Position numbers and translations under genes: made by a program
DNA from: Chitinophagaceae bacterium
GTDB taxonomy: Bacteria; Bacteroidota; Bacteroidia; Chitinophagales; Chitinophagaceae
Assembly: GCA_947452965.1 (NCBI GenBank)
Contig: CANGEW010000012.1
Location: 1-57,964 of the forward strand
DNA length: 57,964 bases
Reading direction: 5' to 3'
Notes under the pieces: model-generated
Seen by the model: only the letters and a program-made list of their open reading frames with translations
Databases searched by the model: none
Told to the model about the DNA's origin: nothing
Part shown: piece after piece, positions 9,342 to 16,540 of the stretch
Numbering within the stretch: the stretch's first letter is position 1
Layout of the letters: each line of letters starts with the position of its first letter

Positions 9342-10484
9342 TTGGATCAAGCAAAAAAAAATATCATCATTATTGGTCCCGCACATCCATTAAGAGGTGG
9401 ATTGGCTTCATATAATGAACGACTTGCAAAAGCTTTTCAAGATCAAGGGCATCAGGTTACTATCTTTAGTTTTTCCCTGCAATACCCCAATTTTTTATTT
9501 CCTGGTACAACACAATTTTCTTCTGAACCCGCTCCATTAAACATAAAAATCAAAGTTGTTATCAATTCTATCAATCCTTTTAATTGGTGGAAAGTTGGTC
9601 GACAAATAAAAAACTTACATGCAGACCTAATCATTGTTAGGTATTGGTTACCTTTTATGGGACCTTGTCTTGGTTCTATTATTCGAATTGCTAAAAAAAA
9701 CACCCATACAAAAGTGGTATGCATTGCAGATAATATCATACCTCATGAAAAAAGAATCGGCGACAATCTATTTACAAAGTATTTTGTAAAGCCGATTGAT
9801 GGCTTTATCACAATGAGCGAGAAAGTATTATCCGATCTAAAGATATTCAATATTCATAAGCCTTCTAAATACGTTTCTCATCCTTTGTACGATAATTTCG
9901 GAGAAAAAATAGGCAAAGTTTCCGCACGAGAAAAATTACAAATCAATAAGGATGATTCCATTGTGTTATTTTTTGGATTCATCAGAAAATATAAAGGATT
10001 AGATCTTCTTTTTGAAGCAATCAAAATATTAAAAGATAAAGTAACTCATAATCACATCAAGTATTTAATTGCCGGAGAGTTTTACGAAGACAGGAAACCA
10101 TATGACGAGCTCATTCAAAAACTGGGCATTAGTTCAAACCTTATTTTAAAAACAGATTTCATCCCAGACAGTGAGGTAAAGTATTTCCTCTGTGCCTCTG
10201 ATGTAGTGATACAACCCTATAAAAATGCTACTCAAAGTGGTGTTACACCTCTTGCCTACCATTTTGAAAAGCCAATGATTGTTACAAACGTTGGGGGATT
10301 ACCTGCATTGGTGCCTGATTATAAAGTAGGTCTCATTGCTGAACCAACTGCACTATCTATTGCCTCAAAAATTGAAGAGTATTTTAGTTTAGGAGAATCC
10401 TATTTTACTCAAAACTTAATAGAAGAAAAGAAAAAATACAGCTGGGAAGAGATGACAAATGAAATTCTAAAATTAGTCCCTTAG
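9342..10484 (+). CDS. GT4-type glycosyltransferase
   Basis: A 380-residue GT-B-fold glycosyltransferase. The N-terminal domain starts IIIIGPAHPLRGGLASYNERLA, with the glycine-rich loop of GT4 enzymes. The C-terminal domain carries FFGFIRKYKGLDLL, the ASDVVIQPYKNATQSGVTPL region and EKPMIVTNVGGLPALV, which bind the sugar nucleotide. It probably extends a cell-surface glycan; GDP-heptose from the three following genes is a candidate donor, but this is inference. The start is TTG at 9342: TAA lies immediately upstream in frame (9339-9341), and no ATG or GTG lies nearby. Gap of 11 bases from the GT2 gene. Confidence 0.88.
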   Translation: MDQAKKNIIIIGPAHPLRGGLASYNERLAKAFQDQGHQVTIFSFSLQYPNFLFPGTTQFSSEPAPLNIKIKVVINSINPFNWWKVGRQIKNLHADLIIVRYWLPFMGPCLGSIIRIAKKNTHTKVVCIADNIIPHEKRIGDNLFTKYFVKPIDGFITMSEKVLSDLKIFNIHKPSKYVSHPLYDNFGEKIGKVSAREKLQINKDDSIVLFFGFIRKYKGLDLLFEAIKILKDKVTHNHIKYLIAGEFYEDRKPYDELIQKLGISSNLILKTDFIPDSEVKYFLCASDVVIQPYKNATQSGVTPLAYHFEKPMIVTNVGGLPALVPDYKVGLIAEPTALSIASKIEEYFSLGESYFTQNLIEEKKKYSWEEMTNEILKLVP

Positions 10485-10569
10485 CCCTATTTTCATCATT
10501 GGATGAGGCGTACACTTTTTTTACCCTACCTTTCAAAGGTTCAATCAAATTCAGTATTTTGCAAATAAT

Positions 10570-11592
10570 ATGATATATAGAAGCAAAGCTCCCCTTAGAA
10601 TTGGTTTGGCTGGCGGTGGTACTGATGTGAGTCCATATAGCGATTTACATGGTGGAGCAATACTTAACACCACAATTTCTCTCTCTGCTTACGCTTCTAT
10701 TGAAACGATTCATCAATCTAAAATTATCATTGAAGCTTTTGATAGAAAAGAACTGCAAGAATTTGCTGTTTCTAAAGAGCTACCTATAAATGGGACTTTG
10801 GACCTATTGAAAGGAGTATACAACAGAATACATAAACAATTTGATATACCCGTTACAGGAATCAAATTATCTACTTTTGTAGATGCACCTGCAGGTTCTG
10901 GATTAGGTACTTCTTCTACATTAGTTGTTGCTATTGTAGGTGCTTTTGTTGAAATGTATAAACTGCCACTAGGCGATTATGACATAGCACACTTGGCTTA
11001 TGAAATAGAGAGATATGACCTTTCATTAGCAGGTGGCCGACAAGACCAATATGCAGCTACTTTTGGTGGGGTGAATTTTATGGAGTTTTATGCGGATGAT
11101 AAAGTAATTGTGAATCCTCTCAGAATCAGGCCTGAATATATGCATGAGCTGGAAAATAATTTGGTTCTATATTTCACTGCAACCTCAAGAGAAAGTGCAG
11201 CCATCATTAAAGAACAAGTGAAAAATGTCAACAACAAAAATGAAAAAAGTATTGAAGCCATGCACCAATTAAAAGAACAAGCAAAAATGATGAAAGATGC
11301 CCTACTAAAAGGCAAGCTTCATGACTTTGGTGAAATATTAGATTTTGGCTTTCAACAAAAAAGAAAAATGGCTGATAATATCAGTAACAGCTCAATAGAA
11401 GAAATTTATGACGCAGCAAAAAAAGCAGGTGCAACCGGTGGTAAAATCAGTGGAGCTGGTGGTGGTGGCTTTATGATTTTTTATTGCCCAAACAATTCAA
11501 GTTATGCAGTTAAAGAAAAACTTTTACAATACGGTGGAGAAATAAAAAATTACACCTTTACTTCTCATGGACTCACCAATTGGAGCATCTAA
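10570..11592 (+). CDS. hddA: D-glycero-D-manno-heptose 7-phosphate kinase
   Basis: A 340-residue GHMP-family kinase. The N-terminal strand SKAPLRIGLAGGGTDVSPY is characteristic of HddA and related sugar kinases. The phosphate-binding loop PAGSGLGTSSTL lies near residues 111-122, and the C-terminal glycine loop GAGGGGFMIFY is present. It phosphorylates D-glycero-alpha-D-manno-heptose 7-phosphate at position 1, the first committed step towards GDP-heptose. Its neighbours gmhA and hddC provide the step before and the final guanylyltransferase. It is preceded by 85 bases with TATTTTG, a promoter box one base short of consensus spacing, so it may have its own promoter. Fucose-type kinases share these motifs, but context favours HddA. 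Confidence 0.88.
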   Translation: MIYRSKAPLRIGLAGGGTDVSPYSDLHGGAILNTTISLSAYASIETIHQSKIIIEAFDRKELQEFAVSKELPINGTLDLLKGVYNRIHKQFDIPVTGIKLSTFVDAPAGSGLGTSSTLVVAIVGAFVEMYKLPLGDYDIAHLAYEIERYDLSLAGGRQDQYAATFGGVNFMEFYADDKVIVNPLRIRPEYMHELENNLVLYFTATSRESAAIIKEQVKNVNNKNEKSIEAMHQLKEQAKMMKDALLKGKLHDFGEILDFGFQQKRKMADNISNSSIEEIYDAAKKAGATGGKISGAGGGGFMIFYCPNNSSYAVKEKLLQYGGEIKNYTFTSHGLTNWSI

Positions 11593-11628
11593 TCCAATAA
11601 AATAATTTTATAACTATCATACAAAATC

Positions 11629-12216
11629 ATGCAAACACAAATCAAAAATATTATTCAGAATTCAATAAATGTTAAAACAGCTGTTTTATCAGATGAACAA
11701 ATTCTGCAAACGCTTGAAAAATGCGTAGTCACGATGGTAACCGCATTTAAAAACGGCAATAAAGTTTTATTTTGTGGCAACGGTGGAAGCGCAGCAGATG
11801 CTCAACATTTAGCTGCTGAATTTAGTGGAAGATTTTATACAGACAGAATTGCATTACCTGCAGAAGCATTACATGTAAACACTTCTTATTTAACCGCCGT
11901 AGCTAACGACTATAGTTATGATGTAGTGTACTCGAGAATGGTAAATGGAATTGGTAATCAAGGCGATGTACTGGTTGGATTAAGCACATCAGGTAATAGT
12001 AAAAATATTGTGAATGCCTTTGAGACTGCTAAAGAAAAAGGAATGATCACAATCGGATTTACAGGAACAACCGGCGGCAAAATGAAAGACTGCAGCGACT
12101 ATTTATTAAATGTGCCTTCCAACGACACACCTAGAATTCAGGAAAGTCATATTTTATTAGGCCATATTATTTGCGAATTAGTAGAAGCGCAATATTTCAA
12201 TAGTACTTCTAAATAA
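11629..12216 (+). CDS. gmhA: Phosphoheptose isomerase (SIS domain)
   Basis: A 195-residue sugar isomerase (SIS) protein converting sedoheptulose 7-phosphate to D-glycero-D-manno-heptose 7-phosphate in the cytoplasm. It shows the GmhA hallmark FCGNGGSAADAQHLAAEFSGRF (quoted in parts: CGNGGSAADA at about residues 46-55), the LSTSGNSKNIVNAFETAKEKG phosphate-binding stretch, and RIQESHILLGHIICELVE at the C-terminus with the catalytic His region. The length is normal for the family. It sits between hddA (36 bases upstream) and hddC (8 bases downstream). Confidence 0.93.
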   Translation: MQTQIKNIIQNSINVKTAVLSDEQILQTLEKCVVTMVTAFKNGNKVLFCGNGGSAADAQHLAAEFSGRFYTDRIALPAEALHVNTSYLTAVANDYSYDVVYSRMVNGIGNQGDVLVGLSTSGNSKNIVNAFETAKEKGMITIGFTGTTGGKMKDCSDYLLNVPSNDTPRIQESHILLGHIICELVEAQYFNSTSK

Positions 12217-12224
12217 CATCTATA

Positions 12225-12965
12225 ATGGCTCAATCTCCTGCTTTTCAAAAAGGCCCTGATGCTAATTTTGATTCCGGATATGAATGTATTATACTGGCTG
12301 GTGGTTTAGGAACTCGATTAAGAAGCGCCGTGCCCGAACTTCCAAAGTGTATGGCTCCTGTAGCTGGCAAACCCTTTATTCAACATCTGATTGATTACTT
12401 ATTGGGTCAAGGTGTTCAACAGTTCATTTTTGCATTGGGATACAAACATGAAATCATCACCAACTTCCTGGACAAAAACTACCCTTCTCTAACATACAAA
12501 ATTGTACTTGAAGACGAGCCTTTAGGTACAGGAGGCGCTATTCTATTGGCTTGCAAAGCCGCCATCCAAAAAAATGTAATGATTGTAAATGGAGATACTT
12601 TATTCAAAGTAAACATCCCTGAACTTTTCAATTTCCATATTCAACAACAATCAAATTGTACACTTTGCTTAAAGCCCATGAAGGATTTTGACAGATATGG
12701 CGTGGTAGAAATAAATGAAAATAATTTTATTCAATCCTTCAAAGAAAAAAAATACTATTCAACAGGTCTTATAAACGGAGGTGTATATGCGCTTCAAGTT
12801 GAGAAATTCTTGAGATTACCATTTCCTGAAAAATTTTCATTTGAAAAAGAGTTTCTTGAAAAGTATTATGAATCAGAAAAAATGATGGGATTAGTTCAAG
12901 ACGAATACTTCATTGATATTGGGATTCCTGAAGATTTTGAAAGAGCCTCTAAAGAATTGAGATAA
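12225..12965 (+). CDS. hddC: D-glycero-alpha-D-manno-heptose 1-phosphate guanylyltransferase
   Basis: A 246-residue nucleotidyltransferase. The signature LAGGLGTRLR, followed by PKCMAPVAGKPF, lies near residues 24-50, then the metal-site VNGDTLF and the C-terminal DEYFIDIGIPEDFERA typical of HddC-like enzymes. It joins GTP and heptose 1-phosphate to give GDP-D-glycero-alpha-D-manno-heptose, the donor for S-layer, capsule or O-antigen glycans. The first 20 residues (MAQSPAFQKGPDANFDSGYE) are an extension before the usual start of the fold. It is the last gene of the hddA-gmhA-hddC run; the phosphatase GmhB needed between HddA and HddC is not in the window. Confidence 0.88.
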   Translation: MAQSPAFQKGPDANFDSGYECIILAGGLGTRLRSAVPELPKCMAPVAGKPFIQHLIDYLLGQGVQQFIFALGYKHEIITNFLDKNYPSLTYKIVLEDEPLGTGGAILLACKAAIQKNVMIVNGDTLFKVNIPELFNFHIQQQSNCTLCLKPMKDFDRYGVVEINENNFIQSFKEKKYYSTGLINGGVYALQVEKFLRLPFPEKFSFEKEFLEKYYESEKMMGLVQDEYFIDIGIPEDFERASKELR

Positions 12966-12977
12966 AAGTAAAAAGTG
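12964..12977 (+). repeat. Left arm of a 14-bp inverted repeat flanking the UbiD gene
   Basis: AAAAGTAAAAAGTG at 12964-12977 is the exact reverse complement of 14879-14892 at the other end of the UbiD-family gene. A second, imperfect copy (AAAAGTAAAAATG) follows at about 12983-12995. The sequence is simple and AT-rich, so chance or loss of an old element are both possible. Confidence 0.4.
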
Positions 12978-13024
12978 ATAATTTAAAAGTAAAAATGACA
13001 TAAAAATTTGGATTCTCTTCAAAA

Positions 13025-14881
13025 CTATATCCCATAAAGACTTCCTCCATTCTTAAACAATCTGTCAATTGACTTTTCTATTGCTGGATCTTTTTCCACA
13101 GCAGGTGCATGATGTGGTTTTTTACGAGCATCTAATATCAATGGACCTTTACAACCCCAGTGCTTGTGTGTAACAAATGAATCTATACCATATATATCGT
13201 GAGAAGGATTACATCTGGTAAAAGTTACCCATAAAAAATTATTGATGGATGCCGCTACAAAATCGGCATCATCGCAAACAACTATCATTACAATTTCTTC
13301 AGACATTTCATGTTGCTTTTTCCATTGATGCTGAATGCCTCTCAACTGCTCATTCATTGAATCAAATGTATGTTGGGCATTCATATAATCAGTAAATACC
13401 GATGTGGAAATCGCCACAACCCCTGGAAATACGATACGTGCATTTTCAAATCCTTTCAATTCTTTGATAGGCGAAATGATTTCTGTAGCTAATTCTCTAA
13501 TTGGATCGCCATAAGCCGCCATAACCACCTTACTGCCTGAATTCAATCCCTCTCCTGAATAATCTAAAGTGTCAATTGTTGTGTTAGTATAAAAATGAAT
13601 ATCTCTATCCAAATGAACTCGTTCTAACACAAATTCAAAATAAGATTGGATATCATGCGTGTTTAATTTATTTTGATCATCGGTCGTAATGAATAAAAAT
13701 TTTGCTAAACTCAATTGTCCTGTTCCCAACATACGATTCGCAATCGTCAATATCTCCGCTGGTTGTTTTGTTGGTAAAAAAGGTGTGTATCTTTCACTTC
13801 CAATGGCTAACAATAATGGATGAACGCCGGCGGCATCTACTGCATGAAGCTCTTTTAATCCTGGCACCTCTTGCTGTACTGCTTTCCCTGTGATTGAATG
13901 AATTAATTTTCCAAAACTGGTATCTTCTTGCGGAGGTCTGCCTACCACTGTAAATGGCCAAATAGCATTCTTTTTAGCAAACACCTTATGCACTTTTAAT
14001 AATGGAAAGGGATGTTGTAAACTATAATAACCCAAATGATCACCAAATGGCCCTTCGGGTTTATTTTCTCCGGGATGTACTTCTCCAGTAATCACAAAAT
14101 CGGCATCCAAACTAATACAGTATCCATCAATATATTTATATCTGAATCTTCGACCACCCAATACACCTGCGAAGGTCATCTCACTCATTCCTTCAGGCAA
14201 TGGCATCACTGCTGCAACGGTATGGGATGGTGGACCACCTACAAAAATGCTGACTTTTAATGGCTGACCTTTTTTATTGGCTTTGGATTGGTGTACGCCT
14301 ATCCCTCTGTGAAGTTGATAATGCAAGCCAATCTCTTTGTTTAATTCATACTCATTTCCATTCAATTGAATTCTATACATCCCCAAATTAGCGTGCATAA
14401 TGCCCGGCTGATCAATATCTTCCGTGTATACCTGTGGTAAAGTAACAAATGCCCCACCGTCCATAGACCAATGTGTAATTAGAGGCAAATCACTGATTTG
14501 TATTTCATCAAACCCAGCACTAGAAAATAAAGAATTTTTTAAAGGCAAAGCTTTAGTGGCTGCTACAGCAGTTTTAAAATTTTTAATCGGACTTTTTATT
14601 GCTTTGATAGGGTCGTTTTTTAAAGCAATAAGATTTTCAACTTCTTGAATGGTATCTCTGAAAATAAAACGACTTCTTTCTAATGTGCCAAAAATATTGG
14701 AAGCGGCTCTGTATTTTGAACCTTTCACATTTTCAAATAATAAAGCAGGACCGTTTGCTTCAAATACTCTTAAATGAATGGCGGCCATTTCAAGATACGG
14801 ATCTACCTCTTCTTTTACTCTGATGAGTTGACCTGATTTTTCAAGATCCACTAAACAAGTCTCTAAGCTATTATATACCAC
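13025..14881 (-). CDS. UbiD-family (de)carboxylase, menaquinone-route candidate
   Basis: A 618-residue member of the UbiD family, which uses prenylated FMN to decarboxylate aromatic or polyene acids. Family blocks are clear: QLHRGIGVHQSKA, FVGGPPSHTVAAVMPLPEGMSE, the E-x-x-x-E region in DFVITGEVHPGENKPEGPFGDHLGYYS (quoted in part: GEVHPGENKPEGPFGDH), and VVGRPPQEDTSFGK. The length suits the roughly 600-residue menaquinone-type clade rather than the 490-residue E. coli UbiD. Since mqnE is in the same window, a late decarboxylation in the futalosine menaquinone pathway (MqnL-like) is a reasonable inference, not proven. The start is GTG at 14881; an in-frame TAA lies just upstream and the next Met is residue 32. 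Confidence 0.85.
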   Translation of the reverse strand: MVYNSLETCLVDLEKSGQLIRVKEEVDPYLEMAAIHLRVFEANGPALLFENVKGSKYRAASNIFGTLERSRFIFRDTIQEVENLIALKNDPIKAIKSPIKNFKTAVAATKALPLKNSLFSSAGFDEIQISDLPLITHWSMDGGAFVTLPQVYTEDIDQPGIMHANLGMYRIQLNGNEYELNKEIGLHYQLHRGIGVHQSKANKKGQPLKVSIFVGGPPSHTVAAVMPLPEGMSEMTFAGVLGGRRFRYKYIDGYCISLDADFVITGEVHPGENKPEGPFGDHLGYYSLQHPFPLLKVHKVFAKKNAIWPFTVVGRPPQEDTSFGKLIHSITGKAVQQEVPGLKELHAVDAAGVHPLLLAIGSERYTPFLPTKQPAEILTIANRMLGTGQLSLAKFLFITTDDQNKLNTHDIQSYFEFVLERVHLDRDIHFYTNTTIDTLDYSGEGLNSGSKVVMAAYGDPIRELATEIISPIKELKGFENARIVFPGVVAISTSVFTDYMNAQHTFDSMNEQLRGIQHQWKKQHEMSEEIVMIVVCDDADFVAASINNFLWVTFTRCNPSHDIYGIDSFVTHKHWGCKGPLILDARKKPHHAPAVEKDPAIEKSIDRLFKNGGSLYGI

Positions 14882-14892
14882 TTTTTACTTTT
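14879..14892 (-). repeat. Right arm of a 14-bp inverted repeat flanking the UbiD gene
   Basis: Reads AAAAGTAAAAAGTG on the minus strand, identical to 12964-12977 on the plus strand. It overlaps the GTG start codon of the UbiD-family gene. Confidence 0.4.
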
Positions 14893-15107
14893 GAAATTTG
14901 AATTGTAAATATACAACACTGATATTAGAGAATTGTTGTTACTGCAACTACAATTATGTTTGAGGGGTTATGACCAACAAAGTATTCCATACCATACACC
15001 ACGCCACTTGTTGTTGGTGATAACACCAAAAATGACACAAATTATTCATTTGGATATATGATAGGTAGACGAAATTTTAAAATCCCAAATACAATACAAA
15101 TAGCTTT

Positions 15108-15129
15108 TTTTGGTGCGTGTCGACACGAA
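15108..15129. repeat. Palindromic 22-bp repeat, copy 1
   Basis: Identical over 22 bases to 15235-15256. The core CGTGTCGACACG is a perfect 12-bp palindrome, preceded by TTTTGGTG and followed by AA. Weak similarity continues downstream (TACTGA here, TACCGA in copy 2). Confidence 0.85.
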
Positions 15130-15234
15130 TTAATACTGAGGCTTTGTTGCTCATTTGATTGATAATGTAATTAAATATGATGCTATTATATTATTAATGG
15201 AGTTAATAAGAACTAAGGAACTTTATCACATTGA

Positions 15235-15256
15235 TTTTGGTGCGTGTCGACACGAA
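15235..15256. repeat. Palindromic 22-bp repeat, copy 2
   Basis: Second exact copy in the same orientation, start-to-start distance 127 bases, close to twelve turns of B-DNA. No further copy was noticed in the window. Confidence 0.85.
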
Positions 15257-15346
15257 ACGATACCGAAAATAATTTAAAGTCGATACTCCTTTCCTTACAT
15301 ATTACCGACAATAAATTCTAATTGAAAAACACCAAAATTGTAGGCA

Positions 15347-15381
15347 ATAAAAAAGGGTCCAACTATTTTTAGTTGAACCCC
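15347..15381 (-). terminator. Rho-independent terminator after pdhB
   Basis: On the minus strand the stem is GGGTTCAACT (15371-15380) with AGTTGGACCC (15355-15364), one mismatch, loop closed by an extra A-T pair. It is followed by a T run from the A-rich stretch at 15347-15354. It lies 23 bases past the pdhB stop. Confidence 0.8.
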
Positions 15382-15403
15382 TCCTAGTATTTAAATAATG
15401 AAA

Positions 15404-16387
15404 TTATTTAGACATATACATAACTTCCTTTACCAACTTAACCGTTCTTGAAACATCAGGCAAATAAGCTTTTACCAAATTTGGAGCATAGTGCATAGGC
15501 GCATCGGCAGAAGTAATTCTGCGAATCGGAGCATCTAAATAATCAAACCCTTCTTTTTGAATTCTGTAAGTGATTTCAGAAGACACAGAAGCAAATGGCC
15601 ATTGTTCTTCTACTATTACCAATCTGTTTGTTTTCTTTACACTTTCAAGAATGGTAAACCAATCTAATGGACGAATGGTTCTTAGATCAATTACTTCCGC
15701 ACTGATATTTTCTTTTGCCAACTCTTCGGCAGCTTCCAAAGCAACTTTCATCATTTTATTAAATGAAACAATGGTTACATCCGAACCAGATCTGGCAATA
15801 TTGGCTTTCCCAATTGGAATAATATATTCTCCTTCTGGCACTTCTCCTTTATCTCCGTACATCAATTCACTTTCCATGAAAACAACCGGATCTTCATCTC
15901 TGATGGCTGATTTCAACAATCCTTTTGCATCATATGGATTACTTACTGAAATAACTTTAATTCCCGGAATATTTGCATACATGCTCTCAAAAGCAGTTGA
16001 ATGTTGTGCTCCCAGCTGTCCGGCACTTCCATTGGCTCCTCTGAATACAATCGGACAACCTACCTGGCCGCCACTCATGGCTAACATTTTAGAAGCCGTA
16101 TTTAAAATCTGATCTAATGCCAATACCGCAAAATTCCATGTCATAAACTCCACAATTGGACGAAGTCCATTTTGTGCAGCACCTACAGCAATTGCTGAAA
16201 ACCCTAACTCCGCTATGGGTGTATCTATCACCCTTTTAGGTCCAAATTCATCCAACATACCCTGACTTACTTTATAAGCCCCATTGTATTCGGCAACCTC
16301 TTCCCCCATTAAAAAGACTCTTTCATCTAATCTCATTTCCTCTTGCATCGCTTCTCTTAAGGCTTCTCTGAAAGTAATTTGTCGCAT
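15404..16387 (-). CDS. pdhB: Pyruvate dehydrogenase E1 component, beta subunit
   Basis: A 327-residue beta subunit of the two-chain E1 enzyme that decarboxylates pyruvate with thiamine pyrophosphate and passes the acetyl group to E2. Hallmarks are the N-terminal ITFREALREAMQEEM, the thiamine-contacting IDTPIAELGF (Glu), VEFMTWNFAVLALDQI, the RGANGSAGQLGAQHS loop, and the C-terminal transketolase domain (VIDLRTIRPLDW, VVIVEEQWPF-type, RRITSADAPMHYA). The length is normal. No alpha subunit or E2/E3 gene is nearby, so pdhB is transcribed alone from the promoter at 16429-16460. A branched-chain E1 beta would look similar, but the sequence favours PdhB. Confidence 0.93.
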   Translation of the reverse strand: MRQITFREALREAMQEEMRLDERVFLMGEEVAEYNGAYKVSQGMLDEFGPKRVIDTPIAELGFSAIAVGAAQNGLRPIVEFMTWNFAVLALDQILNTASKMLAMSGGQVGCPIVFRGANGSAGQLGAQHSTAFESMYANIPGIKVISVSNPYDAKGLLKSAIRDEDPVVFMESELMYGDKGEVPEGEYIIPIGKANIARSGSDVTIVSFNKMMKVALEAAEELAKENISAEVIDLRTIRPLDWFTILESVKKTNRLVIVEEQWPFASVSSEITYRIQKEGFDYLDAPIRRITSADAPMHYAPNLVKAYLPDVSRTVKLVKEVMYMSK

Positions 16388-16428
16388 TGAATTATCTGTT
16401 TTTCGTGGTTATTTTTTATAATAGCATG

Positions 16429-16460
16429 CAAATTTATCTTATCAAATCGATACAAACAAA
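16429..16460 (-). promoter_or_regulatory. Promoter of pdhB
   Basis: On the minus strand TAAATTTG (16429-16436) is an exact TAnnTTTG -7 box. TTTG at 16457-16460 is spaced 20 bases from it, within the 17-23 known for Bacteroidota; another TTTG at 16453-16456 is spaced 16. The predicted leader is about 35 bases. Confidence 0.7.
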
Positions 16461-16477
16461 TAGAAGATAGAAAGAAT

Positions 16478-16506
16478 AGAAAAACCGGGATAAATACCCC
16501 GGTTTA
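16478..16506 (-). terminator. Rho-independent terminator after glgB
   Basis: 8-bp GC-rich stem AAACCGGG (16482-16489) with CCCGGTTT (16498-16505), 8-base loop. On the minus strand it is followed by TTTTC. It lies 35 bases past the glgB stop. Confidence 0.8.
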
Positions 16507-16540
16507 TTGTCCTGAAAATGTCCCAATACAATTAACTTTA

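Larger units (their letters stand above)
14893..15346. other. Non-coding stretch rich in hairpins and repeats
   Basis: About 450 bases with no credible gene between the UbiD gene and the pdhB terminator. It contains an imperfect hairpin at 14931-14955 (10-base arms AATTGTTGTT and AACTACAATT with one mismatch). It also holds ACCAACAA (14973-14980) pairing with TTGTTGGT (15011-15018), and TTGGTG ATAA CACCAA at 15014-15029. Two identical 22-bp palindromic repeats lie at 15108-15129 and 15235-15256. The octamer TTTTGGTG occurs four times: plus strand at 15108 and 15235, minus strand at 15024-15031 and 15330-15337. The function is unknown. Confidence 0.6.

Noticed and set aside
15108..15256. CRISPR array, dif site, parS or CIRCE element for the twin repeats
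   Set aside because: Only two copies 127 bases apart with no cas genes. The palindrome does not match the parS or CIRCE sequences I know, and I cannot match it to a dif site by eye.
15570..16112. 180-residue open frame antisense to pdhB
   Set aside because: A shadow of the well-supported pdhB gene; no domain and no promoter.
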